Program-made: the position numbers and the translations under genes
Notes under the pieces: model-generated
Told to the model about the DNA's origin: nothing
The model's database searches: none
What the model saw: only the letters and a program-made list of their open reading frames with translations
Shown: piece by piece, positions 16,226 through 23,875 of the stretch
How the letters are laid out: every line of letters begins with the position of its first letter
Numbering within the stretch: the stretch's first letter is position 1
Source: Mesonia sp008017825
Lineage (GTDB): Bacteria > Bacteroidota > Bacteroidia > Flavobacteriales > Flavobacteriaceae
DNA length: 64,000 nt
NCBI RefSeq assembly: GCF_008017825.1
Contig: NZ_VRLS01000012.1
Location: 186,001 to 250,000 of the forward strand
Reading direction: 5' to 3'

Positions 16226-16630
16226 TTATTGAAATGAGTTGAGAAGTTTTTCAAAATAAACCTGATCTTCCTTACTGTATTCTTTAAGATCAATTTTTAA
16301 ATCTTCACGACCTTTTAGTGTCACCTCTAAATGATCATCGGTGAGAATTGCTTTTTCTATTAAATCGGTTTTTATTTTCTTACTCTCTTTTTGGGTGAGT
16401 TTAAATTTTACAAAAACAGGATCGAATATGACTTGATTCTTTTTAATTCTGGAAGTAAAGAAAATGTAAGCTAATATAATATTAGCTGCAGCCACGAGAT
16501 AGAAATAGATGAAATCTTGAGAAATAAAATAGCCTATTAATCCGCCGACTAGTAAGATAAGCCCTAACAAAACAAAACCAAAAATCTTTAATAAATTACG
16601 TTGCTTAAATTGAATAGGTCTAGCGGGCAT
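16226..16630 (-). CDS. Hypothetical two-TM membrane protein
   Basis: The 134-aa protein has two close TM helices (about residues 14-33 and 38-58) and a cytoplasmic C-terminal domain of about 75 residues, rich in Lys, Asp and Glu (NQVIFDPVFVKFKLTQKE, then LTDDHLEVTLKGREDL). The C-terminal strands resemble a small PH-like beta sheet but I cannot assign a family. It is a single gene facing the divergent recJ across about 150 bp. Length, codon use and hydrophobic pattern support a real gene. Function unknown. Confidence 0.7.
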   Translation of the reverse strand: MPARPIQFKQRNLLKIFGFVLLGLILLVGGLIGYFISQDFIYFYLVAAANIILAYIFFTSRIKKNQVIFDPVFVKFKLTQKESKKIKTDLIEKAILTDDHLEVTLKGREDLKIDLKEYSKEDQVYFEKLLNSFQ

Positions 16631-16734
16631 AAAATAGGTTTAGGTTTTTTTCAAATGTAATAAACTTCTTTTGAGACAAAAAAACTAGAACCTAATATTA
16701 TAAAGTGTAAGCCATATTCTTACTTGTAGCGCTA

Positions 16735-16742
16735 TACTTTTG
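16735..16742 (+). promoter_or_regulatory. Bacteroidota -7 element for recJ
   Basis: TACTTTTG matches TAnnTTTG and lies 35 bp before the recJ ATG. Confidence 0.5.
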
Positions 16743-16777
16743 TAACTTTACTCTTAATAAATATTAAAATACTCAAA

Positions 16778-18469
16778 ATGCGTTGGACGCTTGCCCCAAA
16801 ACCAGATCAAGAAAAAGTAGCACAACTTCAAAAAAGCTTGGGAGTAGAAGAAGCTATTGCCTTTTTGTTAGTCCAGCGAGGCATTGAAACTTTTGAACAA
16901 GCTAAGAAATTTTTTCGGCCGCAGCTAGAAGATTTACACGACCCATTTCTTATGAAAGATATGGATGTAGCGGTTAAAAGAATTCAGGAAGCTGTACACG
17001 AAGAAGAATTCATCATGGTTTATGGCGATTATGATGTAGATGGGACTACTAGCGTAGCACTAATGAGCTCTTATTTAAGAACACAAACCAATTTCGTCAC
17101 TACCTATATTCCCGATCGCTATAAAGAAGGATATGGCGTTTCTTATGCGGGAATAGATTATGCGCACGATAATGGAATAACCCTAATTGTAGCTTTAGAT
17201 TGTGGGATTAAAGCCATAGAAAAGGTAGCTTATGCTAAAGAAAAAGGGATAGATTTTATTATTTGTGATCACCACAGGCCAGGAAATCAAATTCCCTTGG
17301 CAATAGCCGTTTTAGACCCTAAACGAGAAGATTGTAATTATCCTTATAAAGAACTTTGCGGTTGCGGTGTAGGGTTTAAACTTATACAAGCATTAGAGCA
17401 AGATAAAGGAAATACAGTACAAAGTTTAATACCATATTTAGATTTAGTGGCAACTGCAATCGGAGCCGATATAGTCCCTATAACAGGAGAAAATAGAATA
17501 TTAGCCTATCACGGTTTACATGTCATAAATACGCTTCCGCGGAATGGATTCAAGGCGATTATCAATCAGATAAAAAAAACAACGTTAACTATTACAGATG
17601 TAGTCTTTATCATCGCTCCCAGAATAAATGCTGCCGGAAGAATGAAACACGGTTTACACGCTGTAGAATTACTTACCGAAGAGAATGAGGAGCAAGCTCA
17701 ACTTTTTGCACAAGAAATAGAGCAGTACAATAAAGAAAGAAGGGAAGAGGACAGAAGTATTACAGAGTTGGCTTTGCAACAAATTTTAGATCATAAGGAA
17801 GAAGATAGATATACTACCGTAGTTTATCAAGAAGATTGGCATAAAGGAGTTATTGGGATTGTGGCTTCCCGTCTTACCGAAACGTATTACAGACCAACGT
17901 TGGTTTTTACTAAAAGCGGTGAAAAATTAGCAGCTTCGGCAAGATCCGTTAAAGGTTTTGATGTTTATAATGCTTTAGAAGCTTGCCAAGAATATATAGA
18001 GCAATTTGGCGGACATAGATATGCTGCGGGTTTAACACTGCACGAAAACCAATATGAAAACTTTAAACAAAAATTTGAAGAAGTAGTTGCGGCAAGCATA
18101 GAAACTCGTCTTCTTACGCCCGAAATTAAAATAGATGCAGCATTATCTTTAACAGAGATCACTCCTAAATTTTATAGAATCCTCAAACAATTTGCTCCTT
18201 TTGGACCTGGGAATATGGCTCCTACTTTTCTAACGACCAACCTTACAGATACGGGTTATGCAAAAGCCGTAGGTCAAGAAAATGATCATTTAAAATGTTG
18301 TGTGCAGCAACTTCCTAACCAAGAAATGCTAGGAGCAATAGGTTTTAATTTAGGAAAAAAATTAAAAACTGTAGCTAACAAAGAGCCTTTTGATGCTGTT
18401 TATTCAGTTGACGAGAATGAATGGAATGGAAATGTTAGTTTGCAATTAAAACTAAAAGATATTCGATAG
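16778..18469 (+). CDS. recJ: Single-stranded-DNA-specific exonuclease RecJ
   Basis: RecJ degrades single-stranded DNA 5' to 3' in recombination and mismatch repair. The 563-aa protein has the DHH phosphoesterase core: YGDYDVDGTTSVAL (about 88-101), a central ALDCGI, the DHH motif in ICDHHRPG, and downstream IAPRINAAGRM. The DHHA1 domain shows GGHRYAAGL. The C-terminal OB-like part ends the protein at normal length. A copy of the iterated palindrome (17532-17545) is read here as TLPRN, a frame different from most other copies. The stop is 4 bp before the next gene. Confidence 0.96.
   Translation: MRWTLAPKPDQEKVAQLQKSLGVEEAIAFLLVQRGIETFEQAKKFFRPQLEDLHDPFLMKDMDVAVKRIQEAVHEEEFIMVYGDYDVDGTTSVALMSSYLRTQTNFVTTYIPDRYKEGYGVSYAGIDYAHDNGITLIVALDCGIKAIEKVAYAKEKGIDFIICDHHRPGNQIPLAIAVLDPKREDCNYPYKELCGCGVGFKLIQALEQDKGNTVQSLIPYLDLVATAIGADIVPITGENRILAYHGLHVINTLPRNGFKAIINQIKKTTLTITDVVFIIAPRINAAGRMKHGLHAVELLTEENEEQAQLFAQEIEQYNKERREEDRSITELALQQILDHKEEDRYTTVVYQEDWHKGVIGIVASRLTETYYRPTLVFTKSGEKLAASARSVKGFDVYNALEACQEYIEQFGGHRYAAGLTLHENQYENFKQKFEEVVAASIETRLLTPEIKIDAALSLTEITPKFYRILKQFAPFGPGNMAPTFLTTNLTDTGYAKAVGQENDHLKCCVQQLPNQEMLGAIGFNLGKKLKTVANKEPFDAVYSVDENEWNGNVSLQLKLKDIR
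17532..17545 (-). repeat. Iterated palindrome copy (in recJ)
   Basis: CGCTTCCGCGGAAT. Its reverse complement contains TCCGCGGAAGCG. Unlike other copies, the reading frame gives L-P-R-N. Confidence 0.85.
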
Positions 18470-18473
18470 GTCA

Positions 18474-19187
18474 ATGTTAGGAAAGAAGGAAAAGGAAAGA
18501 TTATTTCTCGATAAATATCTTGATCAACTAGAAGAAAAGTTTGAGATAGAAAGTACAGAATCGCCAGATTTTATTTTAACTAGAAATAATTATAAAATTG
18601 GATGTGAAATCACAGATTTTTATTCAGACTATTCCGATACTGGCTCTATTTTAAAAAGGAGTGAAGTTTATGTAAATCGTTTACATAAAATTGTAAGAAA
18701 GAGAATTAAAGAGAGATACCCTGAAGGGTATAGTATTAATATACATTATAGTCATTTAGTAATAAATCAGTTGAAATTTATTGAGGAAGCTAAAAGCTTA
18801 GAAGAAGAAATCAAAAACCATATTAATGAAAGGCAAATTATTAACCCAACTCCAAATATTAGAAGAGTAATTATCCTTAAAACGAATCATAGTACTATAA
18901 TTAATAAAAGCGTAACTTCAAATTATGAAGACACTAAAGAAGAATACATTAATTATATAGTTAAAAGTAAAAGTCAATTAGCATCAAAATGGTTTTCAAA
19001 ATTTGAGAGTAATTGGTTAATTATATGTGCTGGTGCATCTGGAGCGAATGATTTAGACTTGAGGGATATCTCTTCCAGTGATAAATTTGAATTCTATAAC
19101 TGGAATAGAATTATTTTAGTAGATATCTTTACTTCTAAAATTTTAGAAATTAAAGAAAACTCAAAGATTAATTATATAGCATTTTAA
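18474..19187 (+). CDS. Hypothetical protein, possible PD-(D/E)xK nuclease-like fold
   Basis: A 237-aa protein beginning 4 bp after recJ. Near the N-terminus, an acidic helix is followed by ESPDFIL and, about 12 residues later, KIGCEITDFY. That spacing resembles the PD...E-x-K core of restriction-like nucleases and of related proteins with E-x-T in place of E-x-K. The rest is rich in Lys, Ile and Asn with no clear motif. The gene separates recJ from the small membrane gene that follows and looks more A+T-rich than recJ, so it may be a later insertion. Enzyme activity is not established, since the usual lysine is missing. Confidence 0.6.
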   Translation: MLGKKEKERLFLDKYLDQLEEKFEIESTESPDFILTRNNYKIGCEITDFYSDYSDTGSILKRSEVYVNRLHKIVRKRIKERYPEGYSINIHYSHLVINQLKFIEEAKSLEEEIKNHINERQIINPTPNIRRVIILKTNHSTIINKSVTSNYEDTKEEYINYIVKSKSQLASKWFSKFESNWLIICAGASGANDLDLRDISSSDKFEFYNWNRIILVDIFTSKILEIKENSKINYIAF

Positions 19188-19199
19188 ACAACTATCAAC

Positions 19200-19364
19200 T
19201 TGAATAAATATTACTTAGATTTATTAGCCATCATTTTTTTAACAGGCTTTGCCATTTTAGCTTATTCTTTAGGTTGGTGGCAAAACTATACGGCTTTTGT
19301 ATTGATACCGCTTTTAGGAGCTTATTTTCTTGGAAAAGAGATTGCTAAAAAACAGGAAAAATAA
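19200..19364 (+). CDS. Small two-TM membrane protein
   Basis: A 54-aa reading frame starting with TTG (19200) and ending at TAA (19364). It encodes NKYYLDLLA, a first TM helix (about 7-25), a Gly-Trp-Trp turn, a second TM helix (about 31-46), and a basic tail KEIAKKQEK. The alternating hydrophobic design and the basic C-terminus are what is expected of a genuine small inner-membrane protein. It lies 12 bp after the preceding gene and is probably co-transcribed with recJ. Function unknown, and the start codon is uncertain. Confidence 0.6.
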   Translation: MNKYYLDLLAIIFLTGFAILAYSLGWWQNYTAFVLIPLLGAYFLGKEIAKKQEK

Positions 19365-19400
19365 AACGCTTTTTTAGTTTAGAATTATTCTAAATAAGTT

Positions 19401-19408
19401 TATCTTTG
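19401..19408 (+). promoter_or_regulatory. Bacteroidota -7 element
   Basis: TATCTTTG fits TAnnTTTG and lies 15 bp before the ATG of the cysteine-cluster protein. Confidence 0.55.
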
Positions 19409-19423
19409 ATATAAAAGATAAGC

Positions 19424-19762
19424 ATGGAAGAAATAGATATCATACACAAAACCCAATTCGGAATTTCTTTTTTTTGGAAATCAAAAAAAGATAAGTTACA
19501 AGTGGTATTTAGAGACACGGGTTTTTTTCTTAGCGTAGAAGAGGTAAAGTTATTTCAAAAAAATGTAATCGAAGCGGTAGAACAAGGCTGTTGTTCACAA
19601 TGCAAGACACCAAAAAATTGCAAGTCTATTCTTCTAAAAACGCCATCTTCAAAAATTGAATTGGCGGTTAGTAAAATAGAATTAGAAGAAATTAATACCT
19701 TGTTAGGAGCAACATTATTTCAATTAGACCTCAAAAAATATTTAGAAGTTTGCGCTAATTAA
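19424..19762 (+). CDS. Small cysteine-cluster protein, unknown function
   Basis: This 112-aa cytosolic protein has a beta-rich first half (GISFFWKSKKDKLQVVFRD) and a cluster of four cysteines around residues 56-68 (GCCSQCKTPKNCKS), followed by a helical end. The cysteines could hold zinc or an iron-sulfur cluster. Such proteins are conserved in Bacteroidota without an assigned role. It has its own -7 element, and its 3' end overlaps the convergent lpxH stop by 4 bp. An additional Cys lies near the C-terminus (EVCAN). Confidence 0.75.
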   Translation: MEEIDIIHKTQFGISFFWKSKKDKLQVVFRDTGFFLSVEEVKLFQKNVIEAVEQGCCSQCKTPKNCKSILLKTPSSKIELAVSKIELEEINTLLGATLFQLDLKKYLEVCAN

Positions 19763-20520
19763 TATTCCTTTAACTCAAATGTATCTCCATTAAAAACTCC
19801 ATAGGTGTAATAATTAATCCAATCTCCAAGATTGTGATAAGTAGAGTTTTTTCCTACTTCTATACTCATAGGTAAATGTCGGTGTCCAAAAACAAAATAA
19901 TCGTAATGTTTACTTTCTAATTTTCGCTTAGCATATTGTACCAACCACTCGTTTTCTTCTCCTAAGAATTTGGCATCGTCATCGCCAGAGATCAGTTTAT
20001 TTTTGACAGAAAGATGTTGAGCTAAAGGTACCCCCAAATCTGGATGAAACCAACGGTACAACCATTTAGAAAAGGGATTGGTAAACACCTTTTTCATTCG
20101 TTTGTAGCCTTTGTCTCCCGGACCTAGACCATCGCCGTGACCTATGAGAAAGGTTTTGTTATTGAAAATAAATTCTTTGGGTTGGTGAAAGACAGGAATA
20201 TTTAATTCGTCTTCAAAATAAGAGTTCATCCAAAGATCATGGTTACCAACAAAAAAGTAAATAGGGATTCCGCTGTCGCGGATTTCGGCTAATTTTCCTA
20301 AAACACGTACAAATCCTTTGGGGACTACGTGTTTATATTCAAACCAAAAATCGAATAGATCTCCTAATAAAAAAATTGCTGCTGCATCTTCTTTAATCTC
20401 ATCTAACCATTGCACAAATTTTTTCTCTCTGGGTTTACTTAATTCTTGCGTAGGAGCGCCTAAGTGATTATCACTTGAAAAATAAACTTTTTTACCTGGA
20501 GGAATCTGCATGGTTTTCAT
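19759..20520 (-). CDS. lpxH: UDP-2,3-diacylglucosamine diphosphatase
   Basis: LpxH hydrolyses UDP-2,3-diacylglucosamine to lipid X and UMP at the cytoplasmic face of the membrane in lipid A synthesis. The calcineurin-like phosphoesterase motifs are all visible: SSDNHLG, GDLFDFWFEY, GNHDLW, the GHGDGLG metal histidine and VFGHRHLP. FDFWFEY and the K-W-L-Y-R-W region are typical of LpxH rather than general phosphatases. I prefer the ATG at 20520 (253 aa); a TTG four codons upstream is also in frame. It is transcribed away from repeat copy B, which lies in its upstream region. Confidence 0.92.
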   Translation of the reverse strand: MKTMQIPPGKKVYFSSDNHLGAPTQELSKPREKKFVQWLDEIKEDAAAIFLLGDLFDFWFEYKHVVPKGFVRVLGKLAEIRDSGIPIYFFVGNHDLWMNSYFEDELNIPVFHQPKEFIFNNKTFLIGHGDGLGPGDKGYKRMKKVFTNPFSKWLYRWFHPDLGVPLAQHLSVKNKLISGDDDAKFLGEENEWLVQYAKRKLESKHYDYFVFGHRHLPMSIEVGKNSTYHNLGDWINYYTYGVFNGDTFELKEY

Positions 20521-20562
20521 TGTAGAAATCAAATATACTTATTTCTAAGAAGATTTTTTTTT

Positions 20563-20653
20563 GCGTTAGGGATTGAAATGAAAATCCTTTAAGAGTTTTT
20601 GAAGAAAACTTTTAAAGATTGCAATGTAAAGCCCGACCCGCAGGGAAACGCCC
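20563..20653 (-). repeat. Intergenic repeat family, copy B
   Basis: Read on the minus strand this 91-bp copy begins GGGCGTTTCCCTGCGGGTCG, continues GGGCTTTACATTGCAATC, and ends TCAATCCCTAACGC. It shares both ends with copies A and C while the middle differs. It lies between lpxH and queD and its edge touches the queD stop codon. Confidence 0.75.
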
Positions 20654-21102
20654 TAATTATCACTCGCAAACCACTCGGCAAAACTAGTTTCAGTTTCTTG
20701 AAGTTTTAAGCTGTGTAATTGTATTTCTTTAGGAAGTCTTGCTTTAATTTTTTCGGCAAAATCGATGATCATTTGCTCGCTTGTGGGTTGATAATCAACC
20801 AAAATAACATTATGATCTCTCTTTATCAGTTCTTCTGCCAGTTCTATATGCGGCGTGGTTTTATTGAGTACCGTAGCGTGATCAAATTGGTCTACAATTT
20901 CTTCTTTCACAATTTTTTTTAGATCGCTAAAATCGATCACCATTCCGTTTTTTACGTGGTTACGGTCGTTAATAGGTTGTCCTATCACTGTAACGTTAAG
21001 TTTATAGCTATGACCGTGTACGTTTTTACATTTACCGTCGTAACCATAAAGGGCGTGACCGGTTTCAAAATTAAATTGTTTGGTAAGGCGAATTTGACTC
21101 AT
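20653..21102 (-). CDS. queD: 6-carboxytetrahydropterin synthase / PTPS-family enzyme
   Basis: QueD converts dihydroneopterin triphosphate to 6-carboxytetrahydropterin in queuosine/7-deazaguanine synthesis. The 149-aa protein shows zinc ligands His16, His29 and His31 (FETGHALYGYDG and NVHGHSYKL) and the catalytic Cys25 in KCKNVHGHS. The segment GMVIDFSDLKKIV and the C-terminal LQETETSFAEW are standard. No queC, queE or queF is in the window, so the pathway link is by family only. Its ATG overlaps the stop of a 31-aa membrane ORF (TAATG), and repeat copy B abuts its stop codon. Confidence 0.92.
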   Translation of the reverse strand: MSQIRLTKQFNFETGHALYGYDGKCKNVHGHSYKLNVTVIGQPINDRNHVKNGMVIDFSDLKKIVKEEIVDQFDHATVLNKTTPHIELAEELIKRDHNVILVDYQPTSEQMIIDFAEKIKARLPKEIQLHSLKLQETETSFAEWFASDN

Positions 21103-21197
21103 TATCTCTTGAATTTATTATAAAGAACCACTGCAACTACTGCTATACCTAAAATTAAGAAAAGTCCTGGGCCGCTTAAAAATTGTAATATTTCCAC
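21102..21197 (-). CDS. 31-aa single-TM microprotein coupled to queD
   Basis: This very short frame starts at GTG 21197 and ends in TAA overlapping the queD ATG (TAATG at 21104-21100). It encodes MEILQFLSGPG, a strong TM helix (about 12-25) and the basic end YNKFKR. The hydrophobic profile with a positive C-terminus and the coupling to queD make it plausible as a translated microprotein. No promoter or ribosome site is obvious, and it could be chance. Function unknown. Confidence 0.4.
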   Translation of the reverse strand: MEILQFLSGPGLFLILGIAVVAVVLYNKFKR

Positions 21198-21333
21198 TAG
21201 TAAAAATTTTATTTGTGCTGCAAAGTTAAGGATTAAACTTGAGTTGAATTAAATTTTAATTTTTCTGATTTTCTTAAAACTATACAATCAAAAAAAAGGA
21301 CTAATATTGCCGGGCTATTTTATAAATATTTGA

Positions 21334-21975
21334 ATGTTAAATACCGAACTTTTTGAGCAAGTAGATTTTGAAGTAAATCTAAAATTTGAAAAAATAATTG
21401 AAGACTTATTAAAAGATCAATACAGTATCATTGATACATTTTTCGATGCCTCGGAAATAGAAATTCTACGCACAGCGACTTTACAGAAGTTTGAAGAAGA
21501 CCAATTTAAAAAATCTGCCATAGGAAACCGAACGAATGAGGTAATTGAAAAAGCCATACGAGGTGATTTTATTTTATGGATAGATGAACAAAAGGCAGAT
21601 CGGGCAGAAAGTATTTTTTTTACAAAAATAAATAACCTTGTAGCTTACCTAAATAAAACTTGCTTTATGGGAATTTTACATAAAGAGTTTCATTATGCGG
21701 TATATCCTACAGGAACGTTTTATAAAAGACATCTAGATACATTTCAAAATGATTCTCGTAGAAAACTGTCGATTGTTTGCTACTTAAATGAAGAGAATTG
21801 GTTAACTACCAACGGTGGGGAATTGGTTATTTATAAGACCGATGGCAGCGAAGAAGTGATTTATCCTATGCCTGGTAGAGTTGTAATTTTTGAAAGTCAG
21901 GTTTTAGAACACGAAGTAAAAAAGGTAACCAACGATCAACGTTTAAGTATTACCGGTTGGTTGAAGACTCGTTAG
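21334..21975 (+). CDS. 2-oxoglutarate/Fe(II)-dependent dioxygenase, prolyl-4-hydroxylase type
   Basis: A 213-aa oxygenase. The iron-binding facial triad is His133 and Asp135 (KRHLDTF) with His193 (LEHEVKK), and Arg203 in DQRLSITGW is the 2-oxoglutarate anchor. The region between (RRKLSIVCYLNEENW and GGELVIY) follows the P4H/double-stranded beta-helix pattern. Members hydroxylate protein prolines or small molecules; in bacteria a ribosomal or EF-Tu target is known for some relatives. The target here is unknown. The gene is single, and its 3' end overlaps the convergent small membrane gene by 26 bp. Confidence 0.85.
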   Translation: MLNTELFEQVDFEVNLKFEKIIEDLLKDQYSIIDTFFDASEIEILRTATLQKFEEDQFKKSAIGNRTNEVIEKAIRGDFILWIDEQKADRAESIFFTKINNLVAYLNKTCFMGILHKEFHYAVYPTGTFYKRHLDTFQNDSRRKLSIVCYLNEENWLTTNGGELVIYKTDGSEEVIYPMPGRVVIFESQVLEHEVKKVTNDQRLSITGWLKTR

Positions 21976-22174
21976 CATTTTGTCGAGCTTCTTCTTGCCT
22001 TTTTAAACGTTCTTGTTTCAATCTCTTAGAATACATAAGAACAATTAAAGCAATAACAACAACTGCCGTAATATAAAACCAATTGGCAGCTATAAAGTCT
22101 CCTAAAGTATACCAACCAAATTGCTGATTCGTATCTGTTTTTTCTTCGTTAGGTATATGAATTTGTTGAAGCAT
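21950..22174 (-). CDS. Small single-TM membrane protein
   Basis: A 74-aa protein with an N-terminal polar part (MLQQIHIPNEEKTD), one TM helix (about 30-47, NWFYITAVVVIALIVLMY), and a long highly charged helical tail (SKRLKQERLKRQEEARQN). It would span the inner membrane once with a cytosolic basic/acidic coiled tail. It shares 26 bp with the end of the convergent oxygenase gene. Its ATG is buried in the right... minus-strand arm of a long inverted repeat (22171-22223), so its translation may be controlled by RNA structure. No family is recognised. Confidence 0.65.
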   Translation of the reverse strand: MLQQIHIPNEEKTDTNQQFGWYTLGDFIAANWFYITAVVVIALIVLMYSKRLKQERLKRQEEARQNANESSTNR

Positions 22175-22223
22175 GGTCTTGTATTTTTCTTAAAGTTAGA
22201 AAAAATGAATTACAAGACCATGC
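22171..22223 (-). promoter_or_regulatory. Inverted repeat covering the start codon of the 74-aa gene
   Basis: Perfect 13-bp arms GCATGGTCTTGTA (22171-22183) and TACAAGACCATGC (22211-22223), with inner complementary tracts TTTTTCT and AGAAAAA in the loop. The minus-strand start codon (22174-22172) is inside one arm, so the mRNA hairpin would hide it. Confidence 0.7.
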
Positions 22224-22244
22224 GTTTTAGCTTAGCTTTAACCC

Positions 22245-23708
22245 TTATAAGTTATTGATAAAATTACCATATAGGTCTTGAAACTGCGTACCTTCAGAAA
22301 ACTCGTGCTTACTTAGTTTTTGATAGGCAGCTAATCCCCACAATACCATCTCCATCATAAAAAATTGATCATTTTCAGTTACATCGGGAACGTATTTTTT
22401 TACAAGTTGAGGTAAGGGAGTAATTCTTAGTAAGGTTTGCTGGTATTCTTCATCACTCAAATCTGACGTTATTGCTACCCCTTCCTGATTAAAAAACCAA
22501 TTAAGTAAATCATCATAAGGCGTTTCTTCGTCTTGCTTTTGAAGCTTTTCAATTTTTGGGAAGTAAGTAGTGAATAACGTTTTTACAGCTTCGGTTATTA
22601 ATTCTTTGGCAACAAAATCGGCTCCTTCTTGTTCACCTTCATATACCAATTCTATTTTCCCAGTGATCGCAGGGATTATTCCTGTAAAATCACTTAATCG
22701 AAGTTGCGTATGCTCATCATTAGCTATTATTGCTCTACGTTCTGCCGTACTCAATAAGTTTTGAAAAGCAGTGATACTCATTCTTGCACTAATCCCACTT
22801 TTTGCATCTACATATTCACTTTTTCTCGCCTCAAAACTAATTTGTTCTAATACATCTTTAGCAATTTCAGGAACACTTACTCGGGTATTTTGATTCTCTT
22901 CTAGTTTTGCTTCTTGTGCTGTAATTTTTTTAGCCGTTTCTATATCTTTAGGATAGTGAGTTAGAATTTGAGATCCAATCCTATCTTTAAGAGGCGTAAC
23001 AATGCTTCCTCGATTGGTGTAGTCTTCAGGGTTTGCAGTAAAGATAAACTGAAGATCTAGCGGCATTCTTAATTTAAAACCACGTATTTGGATGTCTCCT
23101 TCTTGTAAAATATTAAAAAGAGCCACTTGTATTCTCGCTTGTAAATCGGGTAACTCGTTAATTACAAAAATACAGCGGTTTGCGCGTGGTATCATCCCAA
23201 AATGAATAACACGATCATCGGCATAACTCAATTTTAAATTAGCAGCTTTAATAGGATCTACATCCCCAATCAAATCGGCTACAGTGACATCTGGCGTTGC
23301 TAATTTTTCAGCAAAACGATCGTCTCTGTGCAACCAACTCAACGGAGTATCATCTCCCATTTCATTTAAAGTCTCTTGTGCAAACCTAGAAATAGGATGA
23401 AAAGGATCATCATTAATTTCTGAACCTTTAACCACAGGTATATATTCATCTAATAACTGAAGCATTAAACGCGCAAGTCTTGTCTTTGCTTGTCCTCTTA
23501 ATCCTAAAAGATTAATGTTATGTTTAGATAGAATTGCACGTTCCAATTCTGGAATTACTGTTTTTTCATAGCCGTGAATTCCTTCAAAAACTTGTTCTTT
23601 ATGCTTTATTTTATCAATAAGATTTTGGCGAAGTTCTTCTTTGATACTTTTACTTTGGTATCCTGTATTTTTTAACTCGCCAAATGTTTTTATTTCAATT
23701 AGATTCAT
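22245..23708 (-). CDS. AAA+ ATPase of the Mg-chelatase ChlI/MoxR type
   Basis: A 487-aa AAA+ ATPase. The P-loop is GLRGQAKT (about residues 69-76), with Ala where most AAA+ proteins have Gly. The Walker B stretch is CIFVINELPDL, with Asn-Glu in place of Asp-Glu. FTANPEDYTNRG fits sensor 1, and IVTPLKDRIGSQ supplies an arginine-finger-like region. It precedes a von Willebrand A protein, the classic pairing in which the ATPase remodels a partner or inserts metal. No porphyrin genes are next to it, so true Mg/Co-chelatase activity is unlikely. Repeat copy C separates it from its partner. Confidence 0.8.
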   Translation of the reverse strand: MNLIEIKTFGELKNTGYQSKSIKEELRQNLIDKIKHKEQVFEGIHGYEKTVIPELERAILSKHNINLLGLRGQAKTRLARLMLQLLDEYIPVVKGSEINDDPFHPISRFAQETLNEMGDDTPLSWLHRDDRFAEKLATPDVTVADLIGDVDPIKAANLKLSYADDRVIHFGMIPRANRCIFVINELPDLQARIQVALFNILQEGDIQIRGFKLRMPLDLQFIFTANPEDYTNRGSIVTPLKDRIGSQILTHYPKDIETAKKITAQEAKLEENQNTRVSVPEIAKDVLEQISFEARKSEYVDAKSGISARMSITAFQNLLSTAERRAIIANDEHTQLRLSDFTGIIPAITGKIELVYEGEQEGADFVAKELITEAVKTLFTTYFPKIEKLQKQDEETPYDDLLNWFFNQEGVAITSDLSDEEYQQTLLRITPLPQLVKKYVPDVTENDQFFMMEMVLWGLAAYQKLSKHEFSEGTQFQDLYGNFINNL

Positions 23709-23722
23709 TTTTATATTTCTTT

Positions 23723-23823
23723 GGGCGCAACCCTGCGGGTCGGGCTTTCACGAGTCGCTTTTTTAAAATATTGCTCTCACAACATTTTAAAAAGAGCTTC
23801 AACAATCGCTCAATCCCTTGCGC
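23723..23823 (+). repeat. Intergenic repeat family, copy C
   Basis: This 101-bp copy begins GGGCGCAACCCTGCGGGTCG, continues GGGCTTTCACGAG, and ends TCAATCCCTTGCGC, one of the more diverged ends. It lies between the vWA gene and the AAA+ gene, inside what would be one operon. Confidence 0.7.
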
Positions 23824-23875
23824 ATTAATATTTACTCTTTTTCTCTTTAGGCTGAACGAAGTCAAAACCTATTAT

